DNA from: Tenebrio molitor
Lineage: Eukaryota; Arthropoda; Insecta; Coleoptera; Tenebrionidae
Direction: 5' to 3'
Assembly: GCF_963966145.1 (NCBI RefSeq)
Contig: NC_091052.1
Location: forward strand, 2,852,001-2,916,000
Length of the DNA stretch: 64,000 nt
Shown: positions 13,419 through 26,300 of the stretch, one piece after another
How the letters are laid out: the number at the start of each line of letters is the position of its first letter
How positions within the stretch are numbered: position 1 is the first letter of the stretch
The notes under the pieces: model-generated
The model's input: only the letters and a program-made list of their open reading frames with translations
Told to the model about the DNA's origin: nothing
Databases searched by the model: none
Position numbers and translations under genes: made by a program

Positions 13419-13721
13419 TACAACGTGATCAAGAATGACTGAATCTGTTGGTAACAATGAAAATTTGAATGATTTTGGTACCACTGTGATCTAAACGCAT
13501 TTCCGGTTGTCAGCTTTGACAGAGTTGACAGGCGAATTTGACGTTTACCATCAAAGGGTCATTTTTCTAATAGCATGAACGTACCTGACATAACCTAATT
13601 TTTTTTTTAATGTCGTGTCAAGTTAAAACATCCGGTCAGTGCCAATTACCAAACAGAAAAACACCAATATTTTTCAATTGTTTCATTGCCAACAGACTCA
13701 GTCATTGTTGATCACGCTGTA
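13419..13721. mobile_element. Small TIR element upstream of the RhoGEF gene
   Basis: The left arm (13419-13464: TACAACGTGATCAAGAATGA then CTGAATCTGTTGGTAACAAT) is mirrored by the right arm (13676-13721: ATTGCCAACAGACTCAGTCA then TTGTTGATCACGCTGTA). The TACANCGTGATCA end resembles the ends of the element at 43079-43292. No coding capacity. Confidence 0.7.
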
Positions 13722-14323
13722 CCAATCAAATAGGTTGTTAAGACGATCTGATTTGTACAGAAAAAAAAAACTGACATTCGAATTGTCTTGCCATTTTATT
13801 TTTTAAAACCTAAAACAATAATTGGGAACTTGACAGCAAAATTCTAACTTTCCTTAAGTTTTTTACGTGGCAAATGTGATGAAAAATTATACAGATTGAA
13901 TCTGGCTTTGATTCTCATTGGTCAATTTATGTGGGCGGAGCAGATAAAAAGTTATAACGGCAATACTATAGAATAGGTACTAACAAAAGAAACAAATTCC
14001 AATTTTTATATTTTTAGTGTGTATTTTCAGCGTTAAAAGTTTTGTTAATAATATGTATTAGCAACAAATTATGATTCCATTACCTTCGAGTAAGAATAAT
14101 CTACACTACAAAAGTAGAACTGTTAAAATTGTTGACTAAAAATAAATAACACTACAAGAATTGTATTTTTCACTAGAGTTGAATTAATTTTTATCACTGA
14201 TTTGGAGTTTAATTTGACACTGAATGCATCGTGTGAAAATTGAACACTGTTTAAGAGTTTTTACGCGTGAATTAAATTTTCAAATTTTGTCTAGATTTCA
14301 TGTTTGCGTTTCAGAATCAAACC

Positions 14324-17300
14324 ATGCTGAAGTGGACTGTAATGGCTCGGCCTCCCGCCGAGAAATCCGACGGATCGCGCCGTCCAGCGGCGAATCCTTC
14401 AACCAGCGAGACCACTCCGAGGAACAATAAGTCCAAGCGTCGGCACTCGAGCACACAACGACGTTCCGGCGGGAGACGCTCCAGCCGAAACAGCCTCGGC
14501 TTGGAGATAGACAAGGAGAATCAATTCACGTCCACTCCCATAAAATCCTTCGAAGATCACCACCAATTCGACGCCCTGAGAGACGTCAGCAATCTAACAC
14601 CGAAGGATACGGTCAACAGGAGGGTTCTCTCCGCTAAAAAATGCAGAAGGAGCGCATCGCCCTCGTCCCACAGGAAGCACAAGAAGAAAAAGTTGTGTCT
14701 GAACCCTTCCCACAGGCTGGAGTTCGGATTCGACACCAGCCACGAGGGTAAATCTGGGAAAAATTACTTCAGGCCTTTCGAAACGGTCGACTCGCACATT
14801 GAGGGGGTGCTGGTCGATGGGGTGTGCGGATGCAACAGGGATCAGGGTGTTAACAGCGAAGTGCGAACGAAGAGACGCATTCAGGACACGTACGCGCCCA
14901 CTTTACCCACGTTTGCCGTAGAGTATTCACCTTGCTCAATGAGCAACACTCATTGTCTCCTTAATTTGAATCCCGCGAAAGCCACGCCGCTAGGACCGTT
15001 TCTGAGCTTAGATCAGGACACGCCTCATCCGAGCAAAAAGCCCAAAACTGATCACGTCAGTGATTTTTTACACCAAATTAACTTCATAACTGATCCCGAA
15101 GAGGAAAAGTTGTCGTGTCCGACGATGGAATCGAAGTCCGCTGCGAAAAAAATACGGGACGATGTTAAAGTGTCACCTCTAGTCAAAAAATTCGTAGATT
15201 TAAGGTTCAGTCAGATAAGTTACGATAAGAAAATTCTAGATAATTGTAAAAATGATTCGTCTTTAATAAATGATTTATCCCTCGATCAAATCGTGGACGC
15301 TATACTGAACTCATCTACGGAAAGTGGACAGTTGGAAGTCAAGCAAAATACCGGAAGCAGAGACACTATTACTCGTTTAAAAGAAAACGAATCGAACGAA
15401 ACACAAGAGGAAAATTTCATAAACACAGAAAATGAGAAACAAGTCGGTAGAAGTTCGTTTGATCGATGTTCGTCGTTGGACTCGGGATTCAAAAGTTCGA
15501 CAACGGAATATTCGCACCAACTGGAGGGTAATTTTCAATGCAAGTGCAACAACAACAAAACTTCCACACCGAACGCGGACGTAATTTGTGATAAAACTAT
15601 TATTAACATCGACGAAACTTTTAATGAACGCTGCGTTGACGACGTGATAAAACCTAGGAAAAGAGCGTCATCGACGACGGGCGATCCAGATAACAACGCA
15701 AAAAGGGTTTATTTGGACAAATCAGAGGACGACAACGTAAACTTCACCCTTAAACGGCAGCGTTGTATTCGCCGCAGAAGGACCGACGATGAAAAGAAAA
15801 TGAGTTCATCCAAAACCAAAATGATACCGCAGAAAACGCACAAAATGAATGATCAAGGAGACGATTCGTTCGATTCTTCCAACATCTCCGGAAAAATCAC
15901 CGACGACAACATAAGCACCCCTTTGAAAGTGACATCGTTAAACGAAACTTTCACACTATTAACACCAGCAGAAAATAATAGGCGGTTCCGCAGATGTTTG
16001 CTCTTTGAATCGCCTACGTCTCTATCTGAAAGTGCCTCCACAACAAACAACAGCATTCGAGATGTGAGGGGGTCGATGGATTTGAACATTCACTGCGAAA
16101 AAGACGAATTATACGTTAACGGTGAGTATAAATAATACGAAGAATTTTCAATTCGGATATGGCAGCTTTCCAAATATTCTTAAAGCTTTACTCGCGTGTT
16201 TAGGGGTAGTTCATAATGTCGCGAATATTTTATCGAATAGAATTCCGTGTTCGCTCTCGAGCCATGTGTGATCCTTCGACGACTCTTTCCTCCTTAACGA
16301 CTTTATTTTTTTCCAGTAATTCGCTGCAAGGACCTCTACAGGACCAGCGGGAAACAGATAAATGCCTACGTGAAGGTAAGTTATCGAGACACGATCCCTT
16401 TCAAGGATAAAAATAACTTTTATTTAACCATGTCACGATTCGAAGTGTTGCTCTTAGTTCATAATGGCGATATTTCAAATGGGGGTGATGGCTGCTTTAT
16501 TAGATACGTTTTGATTGCACTAGAAATGCGAATGGAGATCTATTTACTTTGTTTTTTGGATTGAATGCGAAATCTAATTTACTTGATTCTTGATTAATTT
16601 TGTATTTACACAATAAAACAATCTGTTGAAATGTCGGGAGAAACGTAGTGGCGGTTTTGGAAGCGATAAAAAGTGATATTCGATATTTTCACATAGCGTG
16701 TAGATTGGTAGACAACATCAGCTGGTAGGATATGTTTTTCAGTGTAATTGCCGCTGACAGACTATCGGTTACGGCATCTGAAACTGAAAATATGCTCCGT
16801 TGGATTCAGGTTTGCGAGGCATGTTTTCATGTTTATTCAATAAAATCTCATTTCCGACATGTAATTTCAAGAATATGAATGCACAGATTGAGCTCTTTAT
16901 TCATACATGAGTTGCTCGAGTGGAATTAAAGATATCACCGCATTCCAACAAATTGATTTTTTCACAAGTGGAGCATCAAATGATATTTTGTCCTGTTGGC
17001 AATGCGAATCCTTCCGGGTTTATTTCGGTAGGACTAATTTTTCCGACGACGGGGCAATTTCGCGACTGCACTCAATTCCGAATTAGTGGTGATTTAGCAC
17101 CGGTAAAGGAGCCATTTGCAATAACTGTACGGCGAGGTAATAAAAAGTGAAGATATATGTTTCCATAAAGTAATGTATGTAAAGCTGTTAGCTTGCGAGG
17201 CACGAAGAAGCTGAGAAAATGTTTATTCCATTTATATTCGAGATGGTTCGGAGGCCAGTAGGGCATAAGGGAAACAGGGGTGGATCGATATCATTAGTTG

Positions 17301-20300
17301 CGTCACTGGATCTTCTTACGTCATTGTGACGATGTTCGAAGTCTAAAAGTCTAGATGACCGTCAGATTGCAAATCGTCGTATCAATCATGAGTTCATGAG
17401 AAGCGAAATGGTAGATGTGATGTGTGATGGCGAACAGGAAGCGCAATTAAATCCGCGGCTTAAGGCGGACCACCACCGGACGGAAAAACGATGTCGTTGC
17501 TAAATCCGATTTTACGACCCCGGTTCCGCGGTGCTAACGTTGACCCGGACGTTATTACATCATTATTACCCTTTTGGTTAGTAATTACTTTTCATTACAT
17601 CCTTAAGTGTCAGATCCGGACATTTAAATGTTATTTAGCAGGTTTGAGTATGTCACGCGATACTCGCATTCGATTTTTCATGATTATAATTCCGAGGGAA
17701 ACGTCCCCATCCTTCACGAGAACCAATTCAATTTTGCCCTCTGTAATGATCGATACATCGAGAGAAATGTTATAGGATTTGGCAGCAACCCCGTTGAATC
17801 TAATCCAAACGAAATAAACAGGATGGGACTGTTATTATTATAAGTTATCGCGGTACATACACGAGAAATAATATAATATTTGCAAAGTTGTCCAAGCGCC
17901 AGGGTCGTTGACTATAGCGGCTATGCAAAACCACTAATAAATTTTGCAGCTAATCCACCGTTTAATCGATATCATGCTTCTTGCAGGTCGCTTTGAGTGA
18001 TCGACTAGGAGATAACCGCAGGAAACGGAACGGTATATTACAGCGTACAGCAGTTCAAGCCGACTCCACCAAACCTTTTTTCAACCATACTTTTAAATTT
18101 CCTCTCCAGAAAGAAACCCCTCAAAAGCGATTACATATCGAAGTTTGGCATCGGGATCGTAGTTCAAGGTAAGATCGACCGCATAATGTTTAAAATATCT
18201 TGATTTTGCTGATCAACATTGGGGGGTAGCGTAGTCATCATCGTTTGCCATCGTTACTTTGGGCTGGAGCACAAGAAAAGTTAAATGGAAACTTACCGAC
18301 GACGGAAAATATTCTTTACTCACGTTTTAAGACATCGTTCGTTGTCTGACAGTTTGTACAGTAACACTGAAATCATAAATTTTAGTAGATGAACATGTTT
18401 TGTCTTACTTTAGATTACTAAAAATGAGGATGAGGTTTAGACACATCAGCAAGAGTACGCCGTAGGCAAGTTTTACATGCAACGGTACTAACATTCTTGC
18501 GAAAAACGTGACACTATGACAGTCGTACGCTCACTTTTTTTTGACTTGGAATTGTCCCAAAGCAACGAAATGACTTCAAAACTTCCAACAAGCCTAGTAT
18601 CAAACTATTTTATTATTCGCAATCATCACTTTTTATAATATTTTATTAGAAATTTCAAGTAGGCATTACATTGAATAGTTTTTGAATTTTGAATTTGAGG
18701 TTATGTTTGGCAAATTGAACAAAATATTGCTGTTATTGGGTTGGAAATTTTAACGTGCCTTCTCTATTCGTCTGACAACAACATATCCCATTTAGAATCT
18801 CCAAATAATCAAAATCTATACGTTCAACCAACATTTAACAATGACATTTTCGAGAATTGACAGAAATGTCACTTTCCGACCAAGAAATGCAAATGTTTAC
18901 TTTCCATTCAAGAGGAACCCTTTCAGACAGCAATGACGTACTTTTCAACCTCATGCAGGTTAAAATAGGCATATTGCAATAATTATTACGAATAAAATTT
19001 TATTCAAATTAATTCGTTCTTAATATTTGAATTTATTAATAAGTGTTCGAATTAGAGGAAAGCATCCCATGTCTTTTAAAATTTTACATTTATTAATCCA
19101 GAAACTGGTTATGACATTAACATCTAAGATAAAAAACAAAAAGTACTGATCGTAATTCTTAATTAAATCAAGGAAAAAATGTAATACTTAGTTTCTGAGT
19201 TCGTCTCTCGGAGCGGTTTACTTTCCGTAGGTTAATACCTAAAATCAGTTGTGAACGCCTTCGGAGTGTTTCTATCAATATGATCGAAACGTTATCGCAA
19301 TACAAAATCAGCGCAATTGCAATTTGACTGCTGGATGAAAACCAGGATAAAAAACAGGAAGTAATGCAGATTAGTTCCTGGAAGGAGTTATTGCTTGACC
19401 TTTTTGCATTTCAATTTGCTGATGGTGTTTAACGGTTACCGCTTGGACTGCCTGAGCAATTACCTGAGTTCATAAATATCGAACTTTTGGATTGATAACC
19501 CATCACGAGACCGTCAAGCCGCGAGAAATAAGAACAATTTCGTGGTTTAAGGTCATTTTTCAAAACCGAGCTCTTATGGTTGTAACGAAAAAATTTGAGC
19601 GCCCCATTCTTCGCTTTTGTGTCGCTGCTCGTTACCAATTCCTTTCCCGAGTGGCCATTGTCCTGATTGAACAATATGCGGGGGTGTTTATGTTAGAATT
19701 GTAGGTAAGTGGATTGTTTACACACTGCTGACGTGAATTCCGTACGCATTTCGTCGAAAGCTCGAAGCCTGAAGTCTGCCGCAAACTCCGGGAGCTTTCC
19801 GTTTTGATTTGTGGCAGCCTCCGGCGTTTCCGGCCGAACGTGCACCACCATCCCCAAATATGTCCACGAGTCGATCTTTCACAATAGTTGTATCTTGAAA
19901 AAATCCAGCTTAAATCATCCGAGCCCTCCGGATCCGCGGCATCGCGCAAGCTTCCAGCCATAGTCCCGCGACACGTAGTAGCGACTACGCAAAATCGGGA
20001 GCGCTTTCGATCGATGCGTAGCTTTCCGCTTTCCGGGAAAGCACACAGAAACGCATGCAGCCTTCTTGTCGGCAACGCGACTAACTCCGGGTAAGACGGA
20101 ATAGCGTGTGGGCGTGGAGGAAGTTTCATCGCGCGACGTTTCTTACAGCGAGACCTGGAGCTCGATCTTCACTCGATGACCTCCTGCTGCAACCAACACT
20201 CCCAAAACGTCGGGACATGTTAGTGGCGTTCGCTGTGCCAGTGAGTTGTGATAATGCGTGACGTTTCACGGTTTTAGGCTTAGTGAGTTGTGACCATCTC

Positions 20301-23300
20301 TCCCGGTTTGTGATCCCAGGGGGGCCGTTCGCTTGCGACCACGTTTACTCCAATTATCACAACTCGAATTTGGGGAAATTCGATTCTGAGCCCGAGCCGT
20401 GGGTCTCGTAGTTGCGCGACTCAACAGATTGCTCTGGAATTTTATCGTATCAAGGAACATGGTGGGAACGGGATAATACGGGGAATTCTGAGGCACCACA
20501 CGTAAAAGAAACTCACGTTCATTCATTGTCAGTCAGAAGACACTTATTTGCTCGACATGCCGTGCGCGGGACTTGTAATAAATCCTCTTTTTGGTGGCCT
20601 CTATTCATGCAACCTGTTTTGTACTAGATAAATTTCATATCGATTTACTAAATTTCATAACGCTCTCCAGATCGAAAATGGGAGTTTTTTCTACGTAATT
20701 AATGGACCACCATGCACCAATTTTCCGTTTCGTAGTGAATTTCCTCGGCAGTATCGCTTCCAGGAAAGGCATCAATCTTTTCGCTTGACAAATTGATGGC
20801 TCGCCCTAAACAATATAAAACGAGAAGCCAAGTTCTCTTATTATTTTTTTAGGTTTCAAGAGTGAGACCCTTTTAGGTGTAAGTTTTATACAGTAACCAA
20901 GTGCCATAGACTTCTTTGTGACTAACTGTATTGTGATCGTGACTATGCAGTGCTCTCGTTAAGTTCGCAAATCAAAAAATGATTTTTATTGATAATCACA
21001 GCGAAAGTGTAAAACGTGATCACCAATCCACTGAAACTCTAACCAAGAAAATGCGTCATTTCGCCTAGATGGAAAAAGTAAGTTTCGTCACGCGATCTCT
21101 AGAGAGTCTTCGAATAATATCGTTTCGTTATACATTGATTTAAATTTGATACGATTAATTTAACAAGCTTCATTGTAAATTCAGTCAGGGCTGATAACAA
21201 GCGCTATAAATAAACCGTCCCGTCGCGGATAGTTTAATTTAACTCGACGATTCCAATAACATGTCGGGGACCTAATATTATCATGTGGTAAATTGATAAG
21301 GCAAAATAGCCATTGAACGGTAACCACCAGCTGGAAGCGGCCCTAAATTGTTCCACCCGAATAGGCCCAATCAAAACATCTGTACGGTAGGGTTACTTTA
21401 ACTATGCGATTTATCAGTGGATATAACGCCTAAAGGCGGTGCATTTGCCCGTATTCTCTGCATAATCGAGATTTCTATCGAAACAACACAAACACGTTCA
21501 GCTGGAGGATTCTGGACGATAATTACCATGTATGCGGGTGGTCAACCACTCTATTAGGGACCCGAAAGCCTCCACGTGTATTAATGCTGTTATTGTTGCT
21601 CTTGAGGGTGCTTGAATGGCCACCGATTGCCATTCATTATGCCACCGATCATTTTAACTTCATTACTTTGTATTGTATTTTCAACAAGATCGCTTCTTAA
21701 CAACATCCTTTTTGTTTGCTTACAGAACAAGTGAATTCTTGGGTTGTATGTCCTTCGACGTCAGACATGCATATAAAAAGGTAAGATATTTTTTTACTTA
21801 TCAGGTAATATAATTTTCTATTTCAGTATCACAAAGAGCATTTTTCAATTTTATATAATCGTTTCTAGTAATTATTGAATATGGGGTTGGTAATGATAAT
21901 TGAATTACTGAAAAGGTCAGTGGTAAATGTGATGTCAAAAATGAATCTGGATCCATGTTTTGGATCAAAATAAACTATTAAGGGGGTAGATTATTATTGT
22001 AACAGAGTTTGGGAGACAATTTGAAATTTAATTTTCAATAAAATGACGTTGCTTCATCAATACCAACCCAATTCAATTAACATAAAAGTCACTAGATAAT
22101 TATTTTATATTTTTAATTAAAAAAAAAAATAAATCGACGAAGATAATAGCATGTTACACTCGTTTCACTGTATTGTGCAACTCGTTTAACAATATGCTAT
22201 GTTACATTAAAATAAATACGCATGCTGAATATTGTTACTTTAAAAAATCGATAACATCGTCAACGCAATTTTCCACAGACAGGTACTTTTAATTCTAAAA
22301 AGAGATGTGTTCTATTTTTATTTTAAGAAAATGTGGAACATGAATAAAACGATTGTTCCCATGAGAAATTATATTCCGAATTTGGTCCCCGAAATTCCGT
22401 TAAACTTCAGATGAGCAGCCGACTGCAATATTGACATTACATCTATGTTTACACATTCACTGGTAATTACTCTCTTGTCTGCACGTTGTCATTGTTTCAC
22501 CACACGATATGGTACTTTCAGAAACTCTTAAAAAAGGTTGTCTAAGTCATAAATTAATTCAACAAAGCGGTCACACTTAAATGTTTTTGTACATATTTAA
22601 ATTTGCATTTCCCATCACGAATCTTACACGTAGAGCAGTTCCGATTCACCTTAGATACAATATACCAACTGTACCGAAATTCCAATTCAGAATGTGTAAA
22701 ATTGTGCTTGTACTATACTCCTGGAATAACGTGGCTGGAAATGTCACATTGAACAATGAATAAATGTGATTTACCAAAGAAAAGAGCTTGTACCGTTGGT
22801 ACGTAGAACTAACTGTCTTCGTTAATACTTATGATGTACCTACTATTTGCGTTATTGCTTAACAACAAATGTGTTACTGCTATTTCCACGCCTCACGTAC
22901 CATGTACACAAATTTATGATGTCATAAAGTCTTTCCTACAATATCAGTTACTGAGAACACGAACCGGTAACTGTTGTTGCAACATAACACTTCTTATCGG
23001 TTAATCCCTAAAAATCGCATAATCTAATTGACTGAGCAAAGCACTCGATTTAAATTAAAAAACGATATGTTAACAGGATAATAACACGCACTCCGAGCTT
23101 TCAAAGATTTGAACTGACCTTTCGTGATAGGCGAAATTTTTAAATCCTATTTACCGATAATAGCTGTTATTAGGTCTGCTTAAATTATGAATTACACGGT
23201 GATTTTGTTCCGTAATTAGATTTAATCTAGAGTTGATTTTGTAAATGTTAGCGGCATGTAATTGGAAAACTCATTGAAATGTGAAAAGGACAACTTTTGG

Positions 23301-26300
23301 GGTTTATTCCCAAGTAGCTTACATTTTGCAGTTGACGCTCAATTTTATTAGTGTTAATGATTGAAAAACTAAATGAGAGTGAAATAAATGGAAGTCTAAA
23401 AAATAAATGTAATAGTTTTTGTTTGACGTTGAGGTTTAGCGTTCGGTGTATATTTAGGTGGTTCTTGGTCGAATGCAAATTCTTTGCTGGGGACGGCAAG
23501 GTGGGCGACCTTGACTGATCGATTGGTTTCGTTAATTTCCAGGATATCAGCGGTTCATATCGTTTGCTGCCCCAGTCCACGGGACGCTGCCAGAACATCC
23601 CGATAACCCTCGATAATCAAATCGAAGCGTGCGAGTTAGATCCAGAAGCAGAGGAGACGGAGTGCCAGCCGACAATGTGCGAAAGTCAGTCGAGCGTAGA
23701 AGAGATCATGAGTCTGGATGAGCTCGACAACGATCTAAAAAAAGCAACGAGCAAAGCGATTCTGAGCGAACAGCAGAAATATGCAGACGAAAACCTGTTC
23801 CTGCGCTACTTGGAGCTGGATCCCATGGAGGGTCCAGACGCCATTCCTGCCGCGACGCAGAGAAAAGCGACGGGGAACAAGAACGGCAGGACTCCTTTTA
23901 CAACGACTAAGAAGCTGACGCGCGCTCCCAAGTCCGGGTTCGGGTTCTCCGTCGTGTGGACGCATCCACCGAGGATAGAGAGGGTTGAGAAGGGTCTTCC
24001 CGCCGACAAAGCGGGAATCCTACCGGGGGATTACATTATCTTCGTCGATAAACACAACGTCGTCATGATGCCAGAAATTGATATTTTAAATTTAATTAGG
24101 TAAGTCGGTGGCACTATTTGCGGACTTCAAAGCGTGCTGCGGAAGCTCCACGGCAACCTGACATGGAAATTTATAAATCGCCGTTTTACAGGTCGTATGG
24201 AAGTCAATTAACTTTAGAAATATTTAGAAGAAACACATCAAGAAACGGTTCTGTGCCAAGTGTCAGACGTTTAAATAGCACCGGAACCTGCAGTACGACT
24301 GGGCTTCCTATTACCACAAATTTGGTGCAAAGACGTCCTTCCACGGTCTGTTCCACTAACACGACATCCGTTGATTACAACAGACGAAAATTGCATTTAC
24401 CTCAAGTTACTTTTACCGCAGAGGTTGGTAACGGTGTTATCGTATAGTTTTTCTTGACGCAACCCTTTTTCAACAGCTTTTCTTTGTAATCGGCTTTTGA
24501 TAATCGCTCCCAAATCTCTAAATTATTGCGGCCAGTATTTGGATAATTTTTTCTATGACTCACTCACTTGGGCATATGATTTAGTTTATTTTTTAGGGTA
24601 TTAAGTTAATTAGCGTTTCTTTTTTATTAAGTTATCTGTACTTATTTTAATTTATTCACATGTTTCTTAAAAGACGTCTATTTGTTTTTTATTGATAGTT
24701 ATGTTGTAGTCTTTAATTTATGATTTTTGTTGAAAAATTTTGTTTACGTTATGCCTTATGAAATACATGTTTGTGTTTACTTGTGTTTTTTATTTTATTC
24801 GTCTTTGTTAAAAATTATTCGTGCGCCATTTTTTGGATACTATAAATGATTTCAAAACATTAATCAAAAATCGCTTTCTTGCCGAGTATGCACTTGGTAA
24901 TAAAGTTAGGCAACTGTCAAGCAAAGAGTGTATTACAAGTTGCCTACCTTTCGCAATATAAAGCGTACGTTATAGCTTTATATTCTTTTGAAAGTTATTA
25001 AAATGTCAAATTTTTTAAACAGAAACCCACTAACAATCAAGAAGAAAATAGGAAAAAAGCCATGTATCAACTTATTAGTAAAGAACAACAATATGCAACA
25101 GGGTTACAATTTGCAGTCACGAGATTTGTCTCGGCACTGGCTGAACGACGAGACTTAATTACACCTCCTGAACATAAAATTCTCTTTCAAAATTCCGAAG
25201 AGGTAAGTTTAGCCGTCATAGATGTCTGCTTTTTTGTAAAGAAGTGAAAAAACGCTCCATAATATAGTCTGAAAAAACATAATGTAAAAAGTAAAAAGTG
25301 CTTGTGAAAATTTAAAGAGTTTCGCTTATTTCAGTCTCGTACTTTACTTTTTTATGTTATAAAACTTTAAAATCCCAACGGAAGTGCGTGCAGGGAACGT
25401 CTGAAATGATCCGAATGTACATACCTGAGTTGTTGTAGATTTATGCCGTTGTGTAAATCTGGGTGCCAGCAACCGATCAAGACACATATTAACATTGAAT
25501 TTACGTGGATTTGTATTTTTATCATTCAGAAAAGACGTTTTGAAAGAGATCTGTAATAGTAAAAACACCTTGCAGATTCTTAGGATAACCGAAGACGTAT
25601 TAGATCATTTACTTCAAGAAGATGGAGAACCACACATTCATAATCTAATTCGAACGTATCATACGAAATTGAACGAAATTACAACGGCTTATAGACGATA
25701 TTGCTCAGGAATTAAAAAAGCCGACTGTGTATTAGCCAATAAGACAAAAAGTTCCACTTCAGAATTTGTTAGATTCTTGCAAACTCCATCGATCCCTAGA
25801 AGACGGCCTGATATTACCTCGTTTATTCACAAGCCTTTGGAACATTACAGAGAGATTCTAAAGGCCTTTACTGTAATCCAGAGCAACACTAAATCGAATC
25901 ATGAAGACTATCCTGTGATAAATCAACTTGTGCATGATTTGCAGGTAATAGACTTAGATTATGTAGAAAAAGTTAAGTTGCTGAGCCTGTCGACATCGAC
26001 TATCAAAAGATTTTGACAGGCTATGCAATATCAGAATTATGTATCAAAGCAAGCAAGTCATTCTCGCTGTTAGGGTAGTATCAAAAGAAGTCCACTTTGG
26101 CAATTAGTAATTCCGGTTTTTAGCTTACTTACAAGGAAATTACAGTAGAAGCAGGACTTATGGAACCGGTGGGCGAAGGTAGGCCGCTTTTGACTGTGCA
26201 AGATTTAGAAAATCGTTTAGTTTTTACTAAGTGTAAAGTAAGTTGTTTGAAAAGTGACGGAACCAGGAGACATGAATGAAATTTTAGCCATTTGTATTAA

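Noticed and set aside
19632..20129. 165-codon minus-strand frame in the RhoGEF intron
   Set aside because: It lies in the CpG-rich block where stops are rare on both strands, has low-information composition, and has no fitting splice partners.
25530..25575. Acceptor ATTCAG at 25529 for the RhoGEF DH exon
   Set aside because: It runs into a stop in the required phase. The acceptor TTGCAG at 25575 is in phase and gives the expected DH sequence (LFQNSEE then ILRITEDVL).
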